A stretch of 39,772 nt of DNA from a virus, in the IMG/VR virus record IMGVR_UViG_3300030104_003298, positions 441 to 40,212 of that record; one strand, written 5' to 3'. Position numbers and translations under genes: made by a program. Positions 1 through 8,550 of the stretch are shown piece by piece (the stretch's first letter is position 1; the number at the start of each line of letters is the position of its first letter). The notes under the pieces are model-generated. The model was not told where the DNA came from. It searched no databases and saw only the letters and a program-made list of their open reading frames with translations.

Positions 1-1
1 T

Positions 2-14
2 GGTCATCCGAAGG
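2..14. repeat. Terminal 13-bp direct repeat, left copy (probable cos end)
   Basis: GGTCATCCGAAGG is identical to the last 13 bases of the window. It sits just upstream of the small terminase gene, which is where lambda-like phages carry cos. A 13-base overlap is much shorter than a usual assembly k-mer, so a filled-in cohesive end or a single-cut circular genome is more likely than assembler overlap. Base 1 (t) does not match the base before the right copy. Confidence 0.6.
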
Positions 15-50
15 CTCGATATTTTTTTAGCGTGGAATTTTTGGGGTCTG

Positions 51-75
51 TTGACGACTTGACAACCCCTATACT
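51..75 (+). promoter_or_regulatory. Putative promoter of the packaging operon
   Basis: A TATACT -10-like element (70-75) lies 22 bases before the small terminase start. TTGACG (51-56) and TTGACA (59-64) lie upstream, but neither is at ideal spacing. GTTG/CAAC and GGGG/CCCC arms around position 58 give an imperfect dyad that resembles a degenerate copy of the GGGT-NN-ACCC box seen at other promoters in this genome. Weak call. Confidence 0.35.
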
Positions 76-97
76 GTAAGTGTTGACATATATGTAA

Positions 98-613
98 ATG
101 CTCTTAACTATTTCAGATTTTGCAAAGGTTAAAGGCTTGTCGCGGCAACGGGTTTCAAAGGCTGTGCAGATGGGAAAGCTAGAGGGCGCCGTTCACTACG
201 AAGGAAAGAAAAAACTTATTGACAAAGAACTAGGCTTACAGTTATGGGATCAAACGACACCTATTACGCATCAAGTTGCTATTCCTACTCAGACGAAAAA
301 AGAATTAAAGAGACAAGTTTATGAAATGGCAGCGGATGAGATACCCGATTTCAATATTTCACGTGCGAAGAAAGAGTTCTATACAGCAGAATTAGCAAGG
401 ATACAGGTAGAGCAACAAAAGAAAGAATTGATAAGTGCAAAGGAAGTTGAAAAGAAAAGTTTTGAAATGGCTGTTGGGATACGAGAAGCATTTTTAACGC
501 TACCTGATCGGGTTAGTAATTTATTCGCTAGTGAAACCGACCCTACGGCTATTGATTCAGTTATGCGTCAAGAAATTCATAGTTGTTTAGAAAGATTTGT
601 CGAGGCAGCATGA
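98..613 (+). CDS. Terminase small subunit (Nu1-like)
   Basis: Probable DNA-recognition subunit of the packaging motor. The N-terminus (residues 4-45, ISDFAKVKGLSRQRVSKAVQ onward) reads as a winged helix-turn-helix of the Nu1/MerR type, and the rest is a charged, probably coiled-coil region that should carry oligomerisation and large-subunit contacts. The length of 171 aa is close to lambda Nu1. It is the first gene after the terminal repeat, the lambda cos-Nu1-A order, and its stop overlaps the start of the large subunit (ATGA), suggesting translational coupling. No Shine-Dalgarno is visible; the ATG lies only 22 bases after the putative -10. The call rests on the HTH plus position. Confidence 0.8.
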   Translation: MLLTISDFAKVKGLSRQRVSKAVQMGKLEGAVHYEGKKKLIDKELGLQLWDQTTPITHQVAIPTQTKKELKRQVYEMAADEIPDFNISRAKKEFYTAELARIQVEQQKKELISAKEVEKKSFEMAVGIREAFLTLPDRVSNLFASETDPTAIDSVMRQEIHSCLERFVEAA

Positions 614-2490
614 ACCCATTCCAAAAAGGATTTATAGAGGGCATTATTCCACCCAAACCGATGACGGTTAGCGACTGGAGCGATAAACACAGAAGACTTT
701 CTAGTAAAGGCTCAAGCGAACCGGGGGCTTGGCGTACTTCGAGAGTTCCCTATTTAAAAGAGCCTATGAATTGTTTGTCGGTAACTAATACCGATGTTCA
801 AAGAGTTGTTGTGATGTTCGGCGCACAACTAGGTAAAACGGAAATGGGTATCAACTTCCTTCTATATACGATTGACCATTGCCCCGCCCCCATCCTTTGC
901 GTTGCTGCCTCGTTGGATATGGTCAAGAGGATGAGCCGTCAAAGGTTAGAGCCTGCCTTTGAAGAAACGCCCGTTATAAAAGCGAAGATTGCCCCGCAAA
1001 GATCAAGGGATGCAAGTAATTCAATGTTTATAAAAGAGTTCCCAAATGGGATATTGCTTTTAACAGGTAGTAACTCACCCGCCGGGCTACGTAGCGCCCC
1101 CGTGAGGTACCTCTTTATGGATGAAACGGATTCCTATCCTAGTGATGCAAGTACTTCTGGCGGGGTAAGTGAAGGCGACCCATGTGAATTAGCAATTAAG
1201 CGTACTTCGACTTTCAGCAGAAAAAAGATATTAATGACGAGTACACCAACAACAAAAGATTTTAGTCGGATTGAATCTGAATATTTAGCGTCGGATATGC
1301 GGCGTTACTGGGTTCCCTGTCCGGCCTGTAATGAATATCAGGTTTTAGTTTGGAGTCAAATGAAATGGGAAAACCGCGATGCTTCTACGGCTAAATATGA
1401 ATGTTCACATTGCGGAGAAAGATTCGACGAATCACATAAAACTTCAATGCTTAGACAAGGGGAATGGAGAGCCGAGAAACCAATGACAAGGAAAACAGCA
1501 GGGTTTCAAATGAGTTCTTTATATAGTCCGGCGGGTTGGTTAACTTGGCCCGAAATTGTCGAGGAATTTTTAAGGTCTAAAGATGATGCCCCTTTGTTTA
1601 AAACATGGGTTAACACCCGAATGGCTGAAACCTTTGACGAAAGCTATCAGTCACAATTATCAGCAGAGGCGTTATTAGAACGATGTGAAAAATATATGCC
1701 GGGAACTATTCCAGAGGACGTTTTGTTTTTGGTAATGGGGGTCGATGTGCAAGGTGGTGGGGGAACTAAAGGGGAAAGAATCGAAATTTCGACTTGGGGA
1801 ATTGCCCCAGCGGAACACATGTATTTAATACAACATGACGTCATTTTGGGTGATGCTAATCAAGGGACTGTATGGGAGGGGCTAGATGTTTTATTAACTT
1901 CTGAATGGGAGCATCCAAATGGAGGCAAATTAAAAGTTGAATGTTGCTGCATAGATACCGGCGGCCTTGCTTCTCAGGCCGTTTACAATTATTGCCGTCA
2001 ACGTCAAGGGATAGGGGTTATTGGAATCAAAGGAAGTAGCCAATCAGGCAAGCCAGCAATCGGGCGCGGTTCACGGGTTGATCTGAATTACAGGGGCAGG
2101 GCAATTAAAAAGGGTGTTGTTGTTTATATGGTTGGAACTGACACGATTAAAGATGTTTTATTTGCTCGCTTAAAGTTCAATGATAAGCTGCATTTTCACG
2201 CACAAACGACGGAAGAATATTTTAAACAGTTCACAGGTGAAAGACGTGTATTAAAGAAAAGCGGTAGAGGTACGGAATACGTTCAAAAGAAAAATCAAAA
2301 CGTAGAGGCTCTTGATTGTGCCGTGTACGCTTTTGCTGCATTGAATCATTTATATCAACGTCACCCACGCGGTAAAATCTATGAAATATTCGATAAAAAA
2401 CGCTTAAATTCGATTCATTCAGATAAAAGGCCCTTAAATGACGCTAAAATAAGTAATAAGCCTACGCAGAGTTATGTCACTAATTGGTGA
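610..2490 (+). CDS. Terminase large subunit (GpA family)
   Basis: ATPase and nuclease that cuts concatemers and pumps DNA into the prohead. Visible motifs are a Walker A-like GAQLGKT at residues 71-77, a Walker B LFMDE at about 168-172 following the SNSPAGLRSAPVRY block typical of GpA terminases, a CPAC...CSHC zinc-like pair in the middle, and a C-terminal RNase H-like nuclease beginning at VMGVDVQGG with a later CCIDTGG. I place the start at the ATG that overlaps the upstream stop (ATGA) and has a GAGG ribosome site 6 bases upstream, which gives 626 aa, close to lambda gpA. An upstream in-frame start at 583 is possible but less likely. Confidence 0.95.
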   Translation: MNPFQKGFIEGIIPPKPMTVSDWSDKHRRLSSKGSSEPGAWRTSRVPYLKEPMNCLSVTNTDVQRVVVMFGAQLGKTEMGINFLLYTIDHCPAPILCVAASLDMVKRMSRQRLEPAFEETPVIKAKIAPQRSRDASNSMFIKEFPNGILLLTGSNSPAGLRSAPVRYLFMDETDSYPSDASTSGGVSEGDPCELAIKRTSTFSRKKILMTSTPTTKDFSRIESEYLASDMRRYWVPCPACNEYQVLVWSQMKWENRDASTAKYECSHCGERFDESHKTSMLRQGEWRAEKPMTRKTAGFQMSSLYSPAGWLTWPEIVEEFLRSKDDAPLFKTWVNTRMAETFDESYQSQLSAEALLERCEKYMPGTIPEDVLFLVMGVDVQGGGGTKGERIEISTWGIAPAEHMYLIQHDVILGDANQGTVWEGLDVLLTSEWEHPNGGKLKVECCCIDTGGLASQAVYNYCRQRQGIGVIGIKGSSQSGKPAIGRGSRVDLNYRGRAIKKGVVVYMVGTDTIKDVLFARLKFNDKLHFHAQTTEEYFKQFTGERRVLKKSGRGTEYVQKKNQNVEALDCAVYAFAALNHLYQRHPRGKIYEIFDKKRLNSIHSDKRPLNDAKISNKPTQSYVTNW

Positions 2491-2495
2491 GGAAT

Positions 2496-3068
2496 ATGTG
2501 GATTTCTAAGATTCCAGCGATTGTCGCGGCGGGTACAACTATTACTTGGCGTGATGACGACACGACTGTTCCATTTGATCAACACGCTACAAGCACTGAC
2601 TGGACCCTGAAGTATTACCTAAGAAGTTCAGTCGCTGGCGCTCATACGGCAACAGCAACGGCATATAACAGCGGTTGGCAAGTCACGATCTCAGCAACCG
2701 ATAGCGCTGGTTTTGTTGAAGGTGATTGGAGTTATGAAGCTGTAATTAGTAAAGGCAGTGAAAAGTTTAGACTAGGCGAAGGGACGATTAAGGTTAAACA
2801 AAGCCTGAGTTATACAGGAACAACGCCGGGAGTAATAGAGACAAGATCACAAAACAAGATCGACCGCGACAATATCAAAGCAGCGTTAAGGAAATTCCAA
2901 GATGGAATGCAAGAATATTCAATCGGCGGACGTACTTTTAAGCGCATCAATCGGAATGATTTAGCAGCCGAGTTAGATCGATTAAACGCAATTGTTATGC
3001 GTGAAGATATAGCGGAAAAGGTTTCGCAGGGCTTAGGCAATCCAACTAGATTTTTTGTTCGTTTTTAA
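2496..3068 (+). CDS. gpW-like head-tail joining protein with extra N-terminal domain
   Basis: It lies between large terminase and portal, the place of lambda W. Residues from about 120 to the end (DRDNIKAALRKFQDGM, then SIGGRTFKRINRNDLAAELD, ending TRFFVRF) resemble gpW-type joining proteins. The first ~100 residues are instead a beta-rich segment (TDWTLKYYLRSS...GWQVTISATDSAGF...GDWSYEAVIS) like the Ig-like or BppU-type domains of phage decoration and fibre proteins. The fusion is unusual because gpW is normally only about 70 aa. The ATG at 2496 follows a TGAGGA ribosome site at rather short spacing; a TTG at 2484 in the same frame is an alternative. Three bases separate it from the portal gene. 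Confidence 0.7.
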   Translation: MWISKIPAIVAAGTTITWRDDDTTVPFDQHATSTDWTLKYYLRSSVAGAHTATATAYNSGWQVTISATDSAGFVEGDWSYEAVISKGSEKFRLGEGTIKVKQSLSYTGTTPGVIETRSQNKIDRDNIKAALRKFQDGMQEYSIGGRTFKRINRNDLAAELDRLNAIVMREDIAEKVSQGLGNPTRFFVRF

Positions 3069-3070
3069 TC

Positions 3071-4618
3071 ATGGGATTTTTTAATCAAGCTATTTCCGAC
3101 GTTTTTAAATCTGAGCCGGAAGTTAAAACAATGCCTAAGCAACTAAAGCGAAGTTATGAAGGCGGGAGGATCAGTCGTTATAACTCCCGATGGATGGCAT
3201 CAGCCAATAGCGCTGATACTGAATTACTTAGTAGCTTAGATAAATTAACAGCAAGGTCACGGCAACTATGTAGGGATAATTCTTATTGTCGTCAAGGTCA
3301 AAGGAGTTTTGCGTTAAACGTGATCGGGCAGGGCGTGAGGATGCAAGCGCAGACCCGTATGAAACGCGGGAGCAAATTAGATAAGAAAACGAATGACTTA
3401 ATAGAAGGAACATTTAAAGATTGGTGTCGATACGATTCTTGTTCGGCAAACGGTCGTGATTGTTTTGCAGATATTCAGTTAATTATTGCCAAGCAATTAT
3501 TCGAGGCGGGTGAGATTTTCGTGAGGTTAATAAAGAAACCTTTCGGGCGTTCATCAATACCTCTAGCGGTGGAATTGTTGGAGCCAGAGCAATTAGACAG
3601 CACCTACAACGGCGGCACAAAAAGTAAAAACAATACTTGGCGAATGGGAATAGAACGCGACCAATTTAATCGCGCCGTTCGTTATGCGTTTTATAAAAAG
3701 CACCCCGGCGATGATTCGTTCCCGACTCCAATGGGAATTAAAAGGCACATGCTTATTAATGCTGATGAAATAATTCATTTATTCGTGACAGATCGCGCCA
3801 GTCAGACAAGAGGCGTTTCGATGCTTGCGCCTGCGTTGGAAGCAATGCACCAATTGTCAGGTATGACCGAGGCAGTACTGATAAAGCAAAGGGCTAGTAG
3901 CGCTTTAATGGCGTTTGTTCAAACGAATGATCCTGACGGTTTAATAGGTGATGGTGAAGTCTATGAGAACGAAAGAGTTTCAACCTTTGAACCCGGAAAA
4001 TTTGTTTATCTAAATCAAAACGAGTCGATCCATGTTCCTGATCTAGATACTCCAGCGGGAGAATTTGAACCATTTAATAAAATTATTTTGCGTTCGTTAG
4101 CTAGTGGATGTGGGGTTTCTTACGAGTCAGTGAGTAAAGATTTCAGTGAAACTAATTACAGTTCTTCGCGTTTAAGTCTGTTGGAAGATAGGGATCACTA
4201 CAAGATGATTCAGAAGTATTTAGAAGAAAGATTTTTACAGCCTTTGTTTGATTTGTGGTTAGATCTTGCGGTGTTAAGTGGAAATTTAGATTTAGGTAAT
4301 TACGATTTAGATCCTGATAAATATAAAAAAGTACGTTGGTTATTTAGAGGTTGGGCCTATGTCAATCCTAAAGATGAGGTGCTCGCTGCAAAAGAGGCAG
4401 TAAAAGCAGGCTTTAAAACTCAAGCACAAGTTATAAGCGAAATGGGATCAGGAGATATAGAGGAGTTTTTACCAGCTCGGAAAAATGAAGTTGAGCAACA
4501 AGAGCAATTAGGTTTAATGTTTGATACGACTGTTAGCAGTATAAGCAATACGCCTAAACAGCAAAGTGAAGGTAATATAGATAAAAATGACTCACAGCCC
4601 AATGGAAAAGAAACGTGA
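3071..4618 (+). CDS. Portal protein (lambda family)
   Basis: Forms the dodecameric DNA channel at one capsid vertex. The 515-aa length and features fit the lambda gpB portal family: an N-terminal SRYNSRWMASANSADTELLSSLDKLTARSRQL segment, LLEPEQLDSTYNGG in the wing, HLFVTDRASQTRGVSMLAPAL in the stem region, and YESVSKDFSETNYSSSRLSLLEDRDHYK, which is strongly typical of this family. It lies directly after the gpW-like gene and its 3' end overlaps the capsid precursor gene by 32 bases, consistent with one head operon. Confidence 0.95.
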   Translation: MGFFNQAISDVFKSEPEVKTMPKQLKRSYEGGRISRYNSRWMASANSADTELLSSLDKLTARSRQLCRDNSYCRQGQRSFALNVIGQGVRMQAQTRMKRGSKLDKKTNDLIEGTFKDWCRYDSCSANGRDCFADIQLIIAKQLFEAGEIFVRLIKKPFGRSSIPLAVELLEPEQLDSTYNGGTKSKNNTWRMGIERDQFNRAVRYAFYKKHPGDDSFPTPMGIKRHMLINADEIIHLFVTDRASQTRGVSMLAPALEAMHQLSGMTEAVLIKQRASSALMAFVQTNDPDGLIGDGEVYENERVSTFEPGKFVYLNQNESIHVPDLDTPAGEFEPFNKIILRSLASGCGVSYESVSKDFSETNYSSSRLSLLEDRDHYKMIQKYLEERFLQPLFDLWLDLAVLSGNLDLGNYDLDPDKYKKVRWLFRGWAYVNPKDEVLAAKEAVKAGFKTQAQVISEMGSGDIEEFLPARKNEVEQQEQLGLMFDTTVSSISNTPKQQSEGNIDKNDSQPNGKET

Positions 4619-6563
4619 TTTAGAAAATCAAATACAACATCGATCCCAACCCGTCGAATTTGACATTAAGGAAGATCGCACAATTGAATTTAGTTTCAGT
4701 TCTGAGAAACCAGTTTATAGAGGTCAAATATTAGGTAACGAAATTCTTGATCATCGTGAAGGTGCAATTGATTTTTCACGTTTAAATGATGCGGCTCCAT
4801 TACTTTTCAACCATGACGTAAATAAACCGATTGGGGTAGTTGAAAAAGCATGGACTAAAGACAAGCGCGGTTACGCCCGTGTTCGTTTCAGCGATAATCC
4901 TTTCCCTTCTGAAGTTTATAACGATGTGAAAAGTGGGATACTTCGCGGGGTCTCAGTAGGTTATTCAGTAAACGAGACACGGGAGGAAAAGGATAAAGAA
5001 GATTTTTATCGCGTAACCTCATGGACACCTGCGGAAATATCAATCGCCGTTGTGGCTGCTGACGAGTCAATCGGAATAGGAAGAACAAAAGAAATTGATA
5101 CCAATACGTCTAAACAGCGAGAATCAAGTAATATGACAACAGAACAGCGTGAAAGCGCCGTTGCGTCTCCTGACGCGCCACATAGTAAACCTTCAGAAAC
5201 AAAAACTGAAATGACTGACACACCCGATTTGACCGTGGTGCGTGATGAAGCTTCTAAAAAAGCGGCTTCAGATGAGCGCAACCGCATTAGAGAAATTTCT
5301 GTGTTATGCGAAAGGCATCAACTAGGTAATGAGTTAAAGGAAACTCTAATTAGTGATGGTACTTCCATAGGCGAAACAAGAAAGATCGCATTAGAAAAGC
5401 TTCAAGCAAAGCCAGTTGAAACAGTCGAGCAAATCGATTCAACTGAAACTAATGACATCGGTTATAGAGGCATTGAAGATTCAATGTCATATCTTCTTTA
5501 TGGTAAGGATCATTCAAGAGGAGCCGGCGCAGCATCAGAAGTTAGTGAGGAAGTATTAAAGAGAGGCGGTGTTCAAAGAACATCTGAAAGATCTGTCTTT
5601 ATTCCTTACGGCGCATTAGCACCTAAAAACTTAAGGGCTACATATCAAACTAGTTCCTCTGGAACAGGGGGGGCATTAGTCGGAACAGACTATTTACCAG
5701 AGCGCTTTATTGAAACATTGCAGGCAACAAGTTCTGTAATGGCTATGGGCGTTACTGTTTTGCCGGGCCTAGTTGGTGACGTAAGTATCCCTAAAAGAGA
5801 CACAGACGCAACTGCTTATTGGCTTAGTACCGAAGTTACTGCAATTACTCAGAGTGAGAGCACATTCTCAAATGTGTCATTAACTCCTAAGCGTGTAGCG
5901 GCTTATTCAAAGTGGTCAATGCAGACTGAGCAACAAGCATTACCAGCAATTGAAGAGCTTTCAAGACGTAACTTGATCACAAAAATTGATCAGGCTAGGG
6001 ATCTCGCGATATTGAATGGATCGGGTAGTTCAGGGCAGCCCGAAGGCGTTTTGAATACCACTGGAATCGGAAATATTGCCCTAGGAACTAATGGAGGTTC
6101 GGTCAGTTTAAATAACTTGATCGATCTAGAAGGTGCTTTATCTGAAGACAACGCGTTAACTGGGTCTCTTGGTTACATTGCTCACAGCAAAATTATTAAC
6201 CAACTTAAAAAGGCTCGCGCAGGTGGTTCAACAACTACTGACGGCGCTTACCTATGGAATAGCAACCTACAGGACATCAGTAGAGGCAGCACACCGGGTT
6301 CAATTAATGGGTACTCAATAAGAGAAAACAACCTATTGCCAACAAACCTAACTAAGGGTTCTGCTTCAACTTGTACTCCTATTATCTTCGGTAATTTCTC
6401 CGACATTTATGTGGGTATGTGGGGCGCAGGTATAGAGGTTTCTATTAGTGAGACTGAAGACGACTTCATCAAGCTATTAACTTCCATCCGCGCAGTAACA
6501 ACGATGGATGTAGCGGTAGCTCATGCTCAAAGCTTTGCAGCGATTAAAGACGCACTTAGCTAA
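4587..6563 (+). CDS. Fused prohead protease and HK97-fold major capsid protein
   Basis: One 658-aa polyprotein. Residues ~20-165 form a U35/HK97-type prohead protease with the expected catalytic His in LLFNHD (H76) and Ser in LRGVSVGY (S123). Residues ~170-290 are charged and Ala/Glu-rich and should act as the scaffold (delta) region. Residues ~295-658 are an HK97-family major capsid domain: NLRATYQTSSSGTGGALVG, TDYLPERFIETLQATS, then YSKWSMQTEQQA, ending LTSIRAVTTMDVAVAHAQSFAAI. Protease-capsid fusions are known in other phages. Self-cleavage would release mature capsid; the site cannot be read from sequence alone. The ATG at 4587 is used; 4602 is an alternative. A strong terminator follows. 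Confidence 0.95.
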   Translation: MTHSPMEKKRDLENQIQHRSQPVEFDIKEDRTIEFSFSSEKPVYRGQILGNEILDHREGAIDFSRLNDAAPLLFNHDVNKPIGVVEKAWTKDKRGYARVRFSDNPFPSEVYNDVKSGILRGVSVGYSVNETREEKDKEDFYRVTSWTPAEISIAVVAADESIGIGRTKEIDTNTSKQRESSNMTTEQRESAVASPDAPHSKPSETKTEMTDTPDLTVVRDEASKKAASDERNRIREISVLCERHQLGNELKETLISDGTSIGETRKIALEKLQAKPVETVEQIDSTETNDIGYRGIEDSMSYLLYGKDHSRGAGAASEVSEEVLKRGGVQRTSERSVFIPYGALAPKNLRATYQTSSSGTGGALVGTDYLPERFIETLQATSSVMAMGVTVLPGLVGDVSIPKRDTDATAYWLSTEVTAITQSESTFSNVSLTPKRVAAYSKWSMQTEQQALPAIEELSRRNLITKIDQARDLAILNGSGSSGQPEGVLNTTGIGNIALGTNGGSVSLNNLIDLEGALSEDNALTGSLGYIAHSKIINQLKKARAGGSTTTDGAYLWNSNLQDISRGSTPGSINGYSIRENNLLPTNLTKGSASTCTPIIFGNFSDIYVGMWGAGIEVSISETEDDFIKLLTSIRAVTTMDVAVAHAQSFAAIKDALS

Positions 6564-6573
6564 CTAAATCGGG

Positions 6574-6598
6574 GGGGTCGGAAACGGCCCCTTTTTTT
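6574..6598 (+). terminator. Intrinsic terminator after the capsid gene
   Basis: The stem GGGGTC (6574-6579) pairs with GGCCCC (6586-6591), with one T-G wobble, around a GGAAAC loop, followed directly by seven T. It lies 10 bases after the capsid stop codon and 4 bases before the next gene. It probably thins transcription into the tail genes, giving capsid mRNA in excess. Confidence 0.85.
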
Positions 6599-6601
6599 CT
6601 T

Positions 6602-6796
6602 ATGAAAATCAAAGCATTAAAAAACACAAGCGCTAGCGGTCAATCCTTAGAGGTTGGCAAAATTTACGACGTAAGTGATAAAGACGCAGAAATATTAATT
6701 CGCATGAAAAAAGCAGAGGAATCAATTGAAGCGCCTGCGTGTCCTCCAACCCCACCAAAACCTAAAAAGGCAAAAGCAAGTGTCGATAGCGAGTGA
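6602..6796 (+). CDS. Small head-region protein
   Basis: A 64-aa protein. The first ~40 residues (MKIKALKNTSASGQSLEVGK, then IYDVSDKDAEILIRMKKAEE) match a pattern common to small proteins found after phage capsid genes, of unknown role, perhaps capsid-associated or connector-associated. The tail is Pro/Lys-rich (CPPTPPKPKKAKA). It starts 4 bases after the T-tract of the terminator with no Shine-Dalgarno, so it is probably read from transcripts that pass the terminator. Its 3' end overlaps the next gene. Confidence 0.6.
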   Translation: MKIKALKNTSASGQSLEVGKIYDVSDKDAEILIRMKKAEESIEAPACPPTPPKPKKAKASVDSE

Positions 6797-7079
6797 TTCA
6801 CTAGACGCAATTTTCAACGTTGATGAGACTTCATTGGTTAAGTCTGGAAGTATTGTTGGGCGTGGTTATTTAGATCAACCGACTTCAGTTTTGGCAGGTG
6901 GTGAAGTTTTATCGGTTGATTATGTTTTACATGTTAAAAATTCTGATTTTAGTTCTTTAAAATTTGGCGATACATTAACGGTCCAAGATTCAAATAGAAA
7001 GGATGTTAGTTATACGGTGCGAACAAATGAAGCTGATATTGATGGCCTAACCCGTCAAATTTCATTATCTAAGGTCTAA
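6780..7079 (+). CDS. Head-tail attachment / connector protein (FII-like, putative)
   Basis: A beta-rich 99-aa protein beginning VSIASDSLDAIFNVDETSLV, with GDTLTVQDSNRKDVSYTVRTNEADIDGLTRQISLSKV at the end. This resembles head-tail joining proteins of the lambda FII type, which also lie between capsid and tail-terminator genes. I take the GTG at 6780 as the start: it has AAGG upstream and overlaps the preceding gene by 17 bases. An ATG at 6726 would add 18 residues that merely re-read the previous gene in another frame. The function call rests on position and length. Confidence 0.6.
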   Translation: MSIASDSLDAIFNVDETSLVKSGSIVGRGYLDQPTSVLAGGEVLSVDYVLHVKNSDFSSLKFGDTLTVQDSNRKDVSYTVRTNEADIDGLTRQISLSKV

Positions 7080-7504
7080 TGACAACGAGACGAGAAAGCA
7101 TATTAGACGCTGTTAAGGCTGCTTTGGCTGGTACTACTTCTGTAGGTACACGAATTTATCGGTCAAGAGTAACCGCGTTAACACGGGCAGAAAGTCCAGC
7201 ATTATTAATTTCATGGACCGCAGATAACGCAAGTCAAACAACATCCTTAGCTACTCTCGATTGGACTTTAGAACTACAAATTGCGGTGATTGTTCGGGGC
7301 GATACGCCTGATGAGGTTGCTGATCCCATAGTGGAAAGCCTTCATAATAAAATCATGACTTCAACGTTAGGCGGTTATACGATGGACGTGATACCAACAG
7401 GAACTACGAACGAAAATGTTGATGCTGATCAACCTGCGGGAGTTATTACCTGTTCTTACCAGATTAAATATCGAACCTTAAATAATGATTTAGCAAGTGT
7501 CTAG
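7079..7504 (+). CDS. Tail terminator / minor tail protein U-like
   Basis: 141 aa, starting on the last base of the preceding stop codon. The pattern (MTTRRESILDAVKAALAGTT, then VGTRIYRSRVTALTRAESPALLI, then a beta segment LDWTLELQIAVIVRG and a C-terminal ITCSYQIKYRT) fits the tail-terminator family of lambda gpU, which caps the tail tube and joins it to the head. It comes immediately before the tail tube gene, as in lambda-like genomes. Confidence 0.7.
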   Translation: MTTRRESILDAVKAALAGTTSVGTRIYRSRVTALTRAESPALLISWTADNASQTTSLATLDWTLELQIAVIVRGDTPDEVADPIVESLHNKIMTSTLGGYTMDVIPTGTTNENVDADQPAGVITCSYQIKYRTLNNDLASV

Positions 7505-7526
7505 GCTTAAATAGCAAGTTTCGTTT

Positions 7527-7542
7527 AATATGTAGACATATT
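7527..7542. promoter_or_regulatory. 16-bp palindrome upstream of the tail tube gene
   Basis: AATATGT-AG-ACATATT is a perfect 7+2+7 inverted repeat ending 19 bases before the tail tube start. The two-base centre is too tight for a hairpin, so a protein operator or part of a promoter is more likely. Confidence 0.4.
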
Positions 7543-7561
7543 GTTAATTTGATTTGGTTAG

Positions 7562-8494
7562 ATGGCTGTTCTAAAGACTAAAAAGACGCTGTTAGCAGCC
7601 AAAAAAGAAAGCTCTTATGCGTCAGCGGCGACATTAGCGGGAACTGATGCAGTATTAGCAACTGAAGTTTCTATTGAACCCGTAGCGGCAACAGTTTTAG
7701 ATAGGAATACGATTGATGGAAAATTTGGCTCTAGACCTTTTATTCAGACAAATACACACGTAAGTCTAACTGCAACAATCGAAGCAACGCCATCAGGCAC
7801 AGCCGGAACCGCGCCAGACTATAAAGATCTTTTACTTGGATGTGGCTTAATAGAAACATCGACTGCAAGTCAAAATGTATATTCTCCAGAGACGAATCTA
7901 GCGACTGCTGATAGTTTGACCATTGGCGTTTATATAGATGGTTCACTACATAAAATGACAGGAGCAAGAGGAAGTTTTACATACCAAATAGAGGCAGCCG
8001 ACACACCAAAATTTGTGTTTAATTTTCTAGGTTTATATAACGCCCCAACAGCAACAGCAATATTAACTCCGACTTATGCTCAGTTAGCCCCAGTTGTTGC
8101 CAACAGTACTAATACAACTGCTTTCCAGCTTCATTCTTATGCGGGTTCAATGCAGTCATTTACCTTTGATCAAAATAACAATCTTTACTATTCAGAATTA
8201 GTTGGAAGCTCTAAAACTGTAAGGATTACGGACCGCGCAAGTTCTGGAAATGTATCTCTAGAATCGATTGGATTAGGGACAAAAAATTATTATTCAATCG
8301 TTAATTCAACAGCTACAGGAAACTTGACCCACCAACATGGTCAATCAGCAGGTTCGAAGATTACATTTACAGCAGGCCAAACACAGTTAGAAACAATTGC
8401 ACAAGCTGAAAACGAAGGTTATCAAATGTTGGATATTGGTTATAGGGCTTTGCCTAACAGTGGAAACGATGACTTTGAATTGAAGTTCCATTAA
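7562..8494 (+). CDS. Major tail tube protein
   Basis: 310 aa. It begins MAVLKTKKTLLAAKKESSYA followed by GTDAVLATEVSIEPV and a DRNTIDGKFGSRPFIQTNTHVSLTATIEATPSGTAGTAPDYKDLLLGCG block, a pattern typical of siphovirus tail tube proteins. It is larger than lambda gpV and has no clear Ig-like C-terminal domain by eye. The ATG at 7562 follows a short intergenic region that holds a palindrome, so the gene may have its own promoter, in keeping with the large amount of protein required. Confidence 0.85.
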   Translation: MAVLKTKKTLLAAKKESSYASAATLAGTDAVLATEVSIEPVAATVLDRNTIDGKFGSRPFIQTNTHVSLTATIEATPSGTAGTAPDYKDLLLGCGLIETSTASQNVYSPETNLATADSLTIGVYIDGSLHKMTGARGSFTYQIEAADTPKFVFNFLGLYNAPTATAILTPTYAQLAPVVANSTNTTAFQLHSYAGSMQSFTFDQNNNLYYSELVGSSKTVRITDRASSGNVSLESIGLGTKNYYSIVNSTATGNLTHQHGQSAGSKITFTAGQTQLETIAQAENEGYQMLDIGYRALPNSGNDDFELKFH

Positions 8495-8506
8495 AGATTG
8501 CTTTAG

Positions 8507-8534
8507 TTGTTAATTGGGTCTACCCTGATATTTA
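8507..8534 (+). promoter_or_regulatory. Promoter with GGGTCTACCC box before the tail chaperone gene
   Basis: TTGTTA (8507-8512) and TATTTA (8529-8534; GATATT is an overlapping alternative) are spaced 16 bases. The 10-bp box GGGTCTACCC (8516-8525) fills the spacer. The following TTTAGACGTA also recurs after the promoter at 24010-24037. The GTG start comes only 16 bases after the -10. Confidence 0.6.
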
Positions 8535-8550
8535 GACGTATTAAATTTAA

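Noticed and set aside
5006-5287. 93-aa - strand frame inside the protease-capsid gene
   Set aside because: Ser/Val-rich shadow of a well-supported gene.
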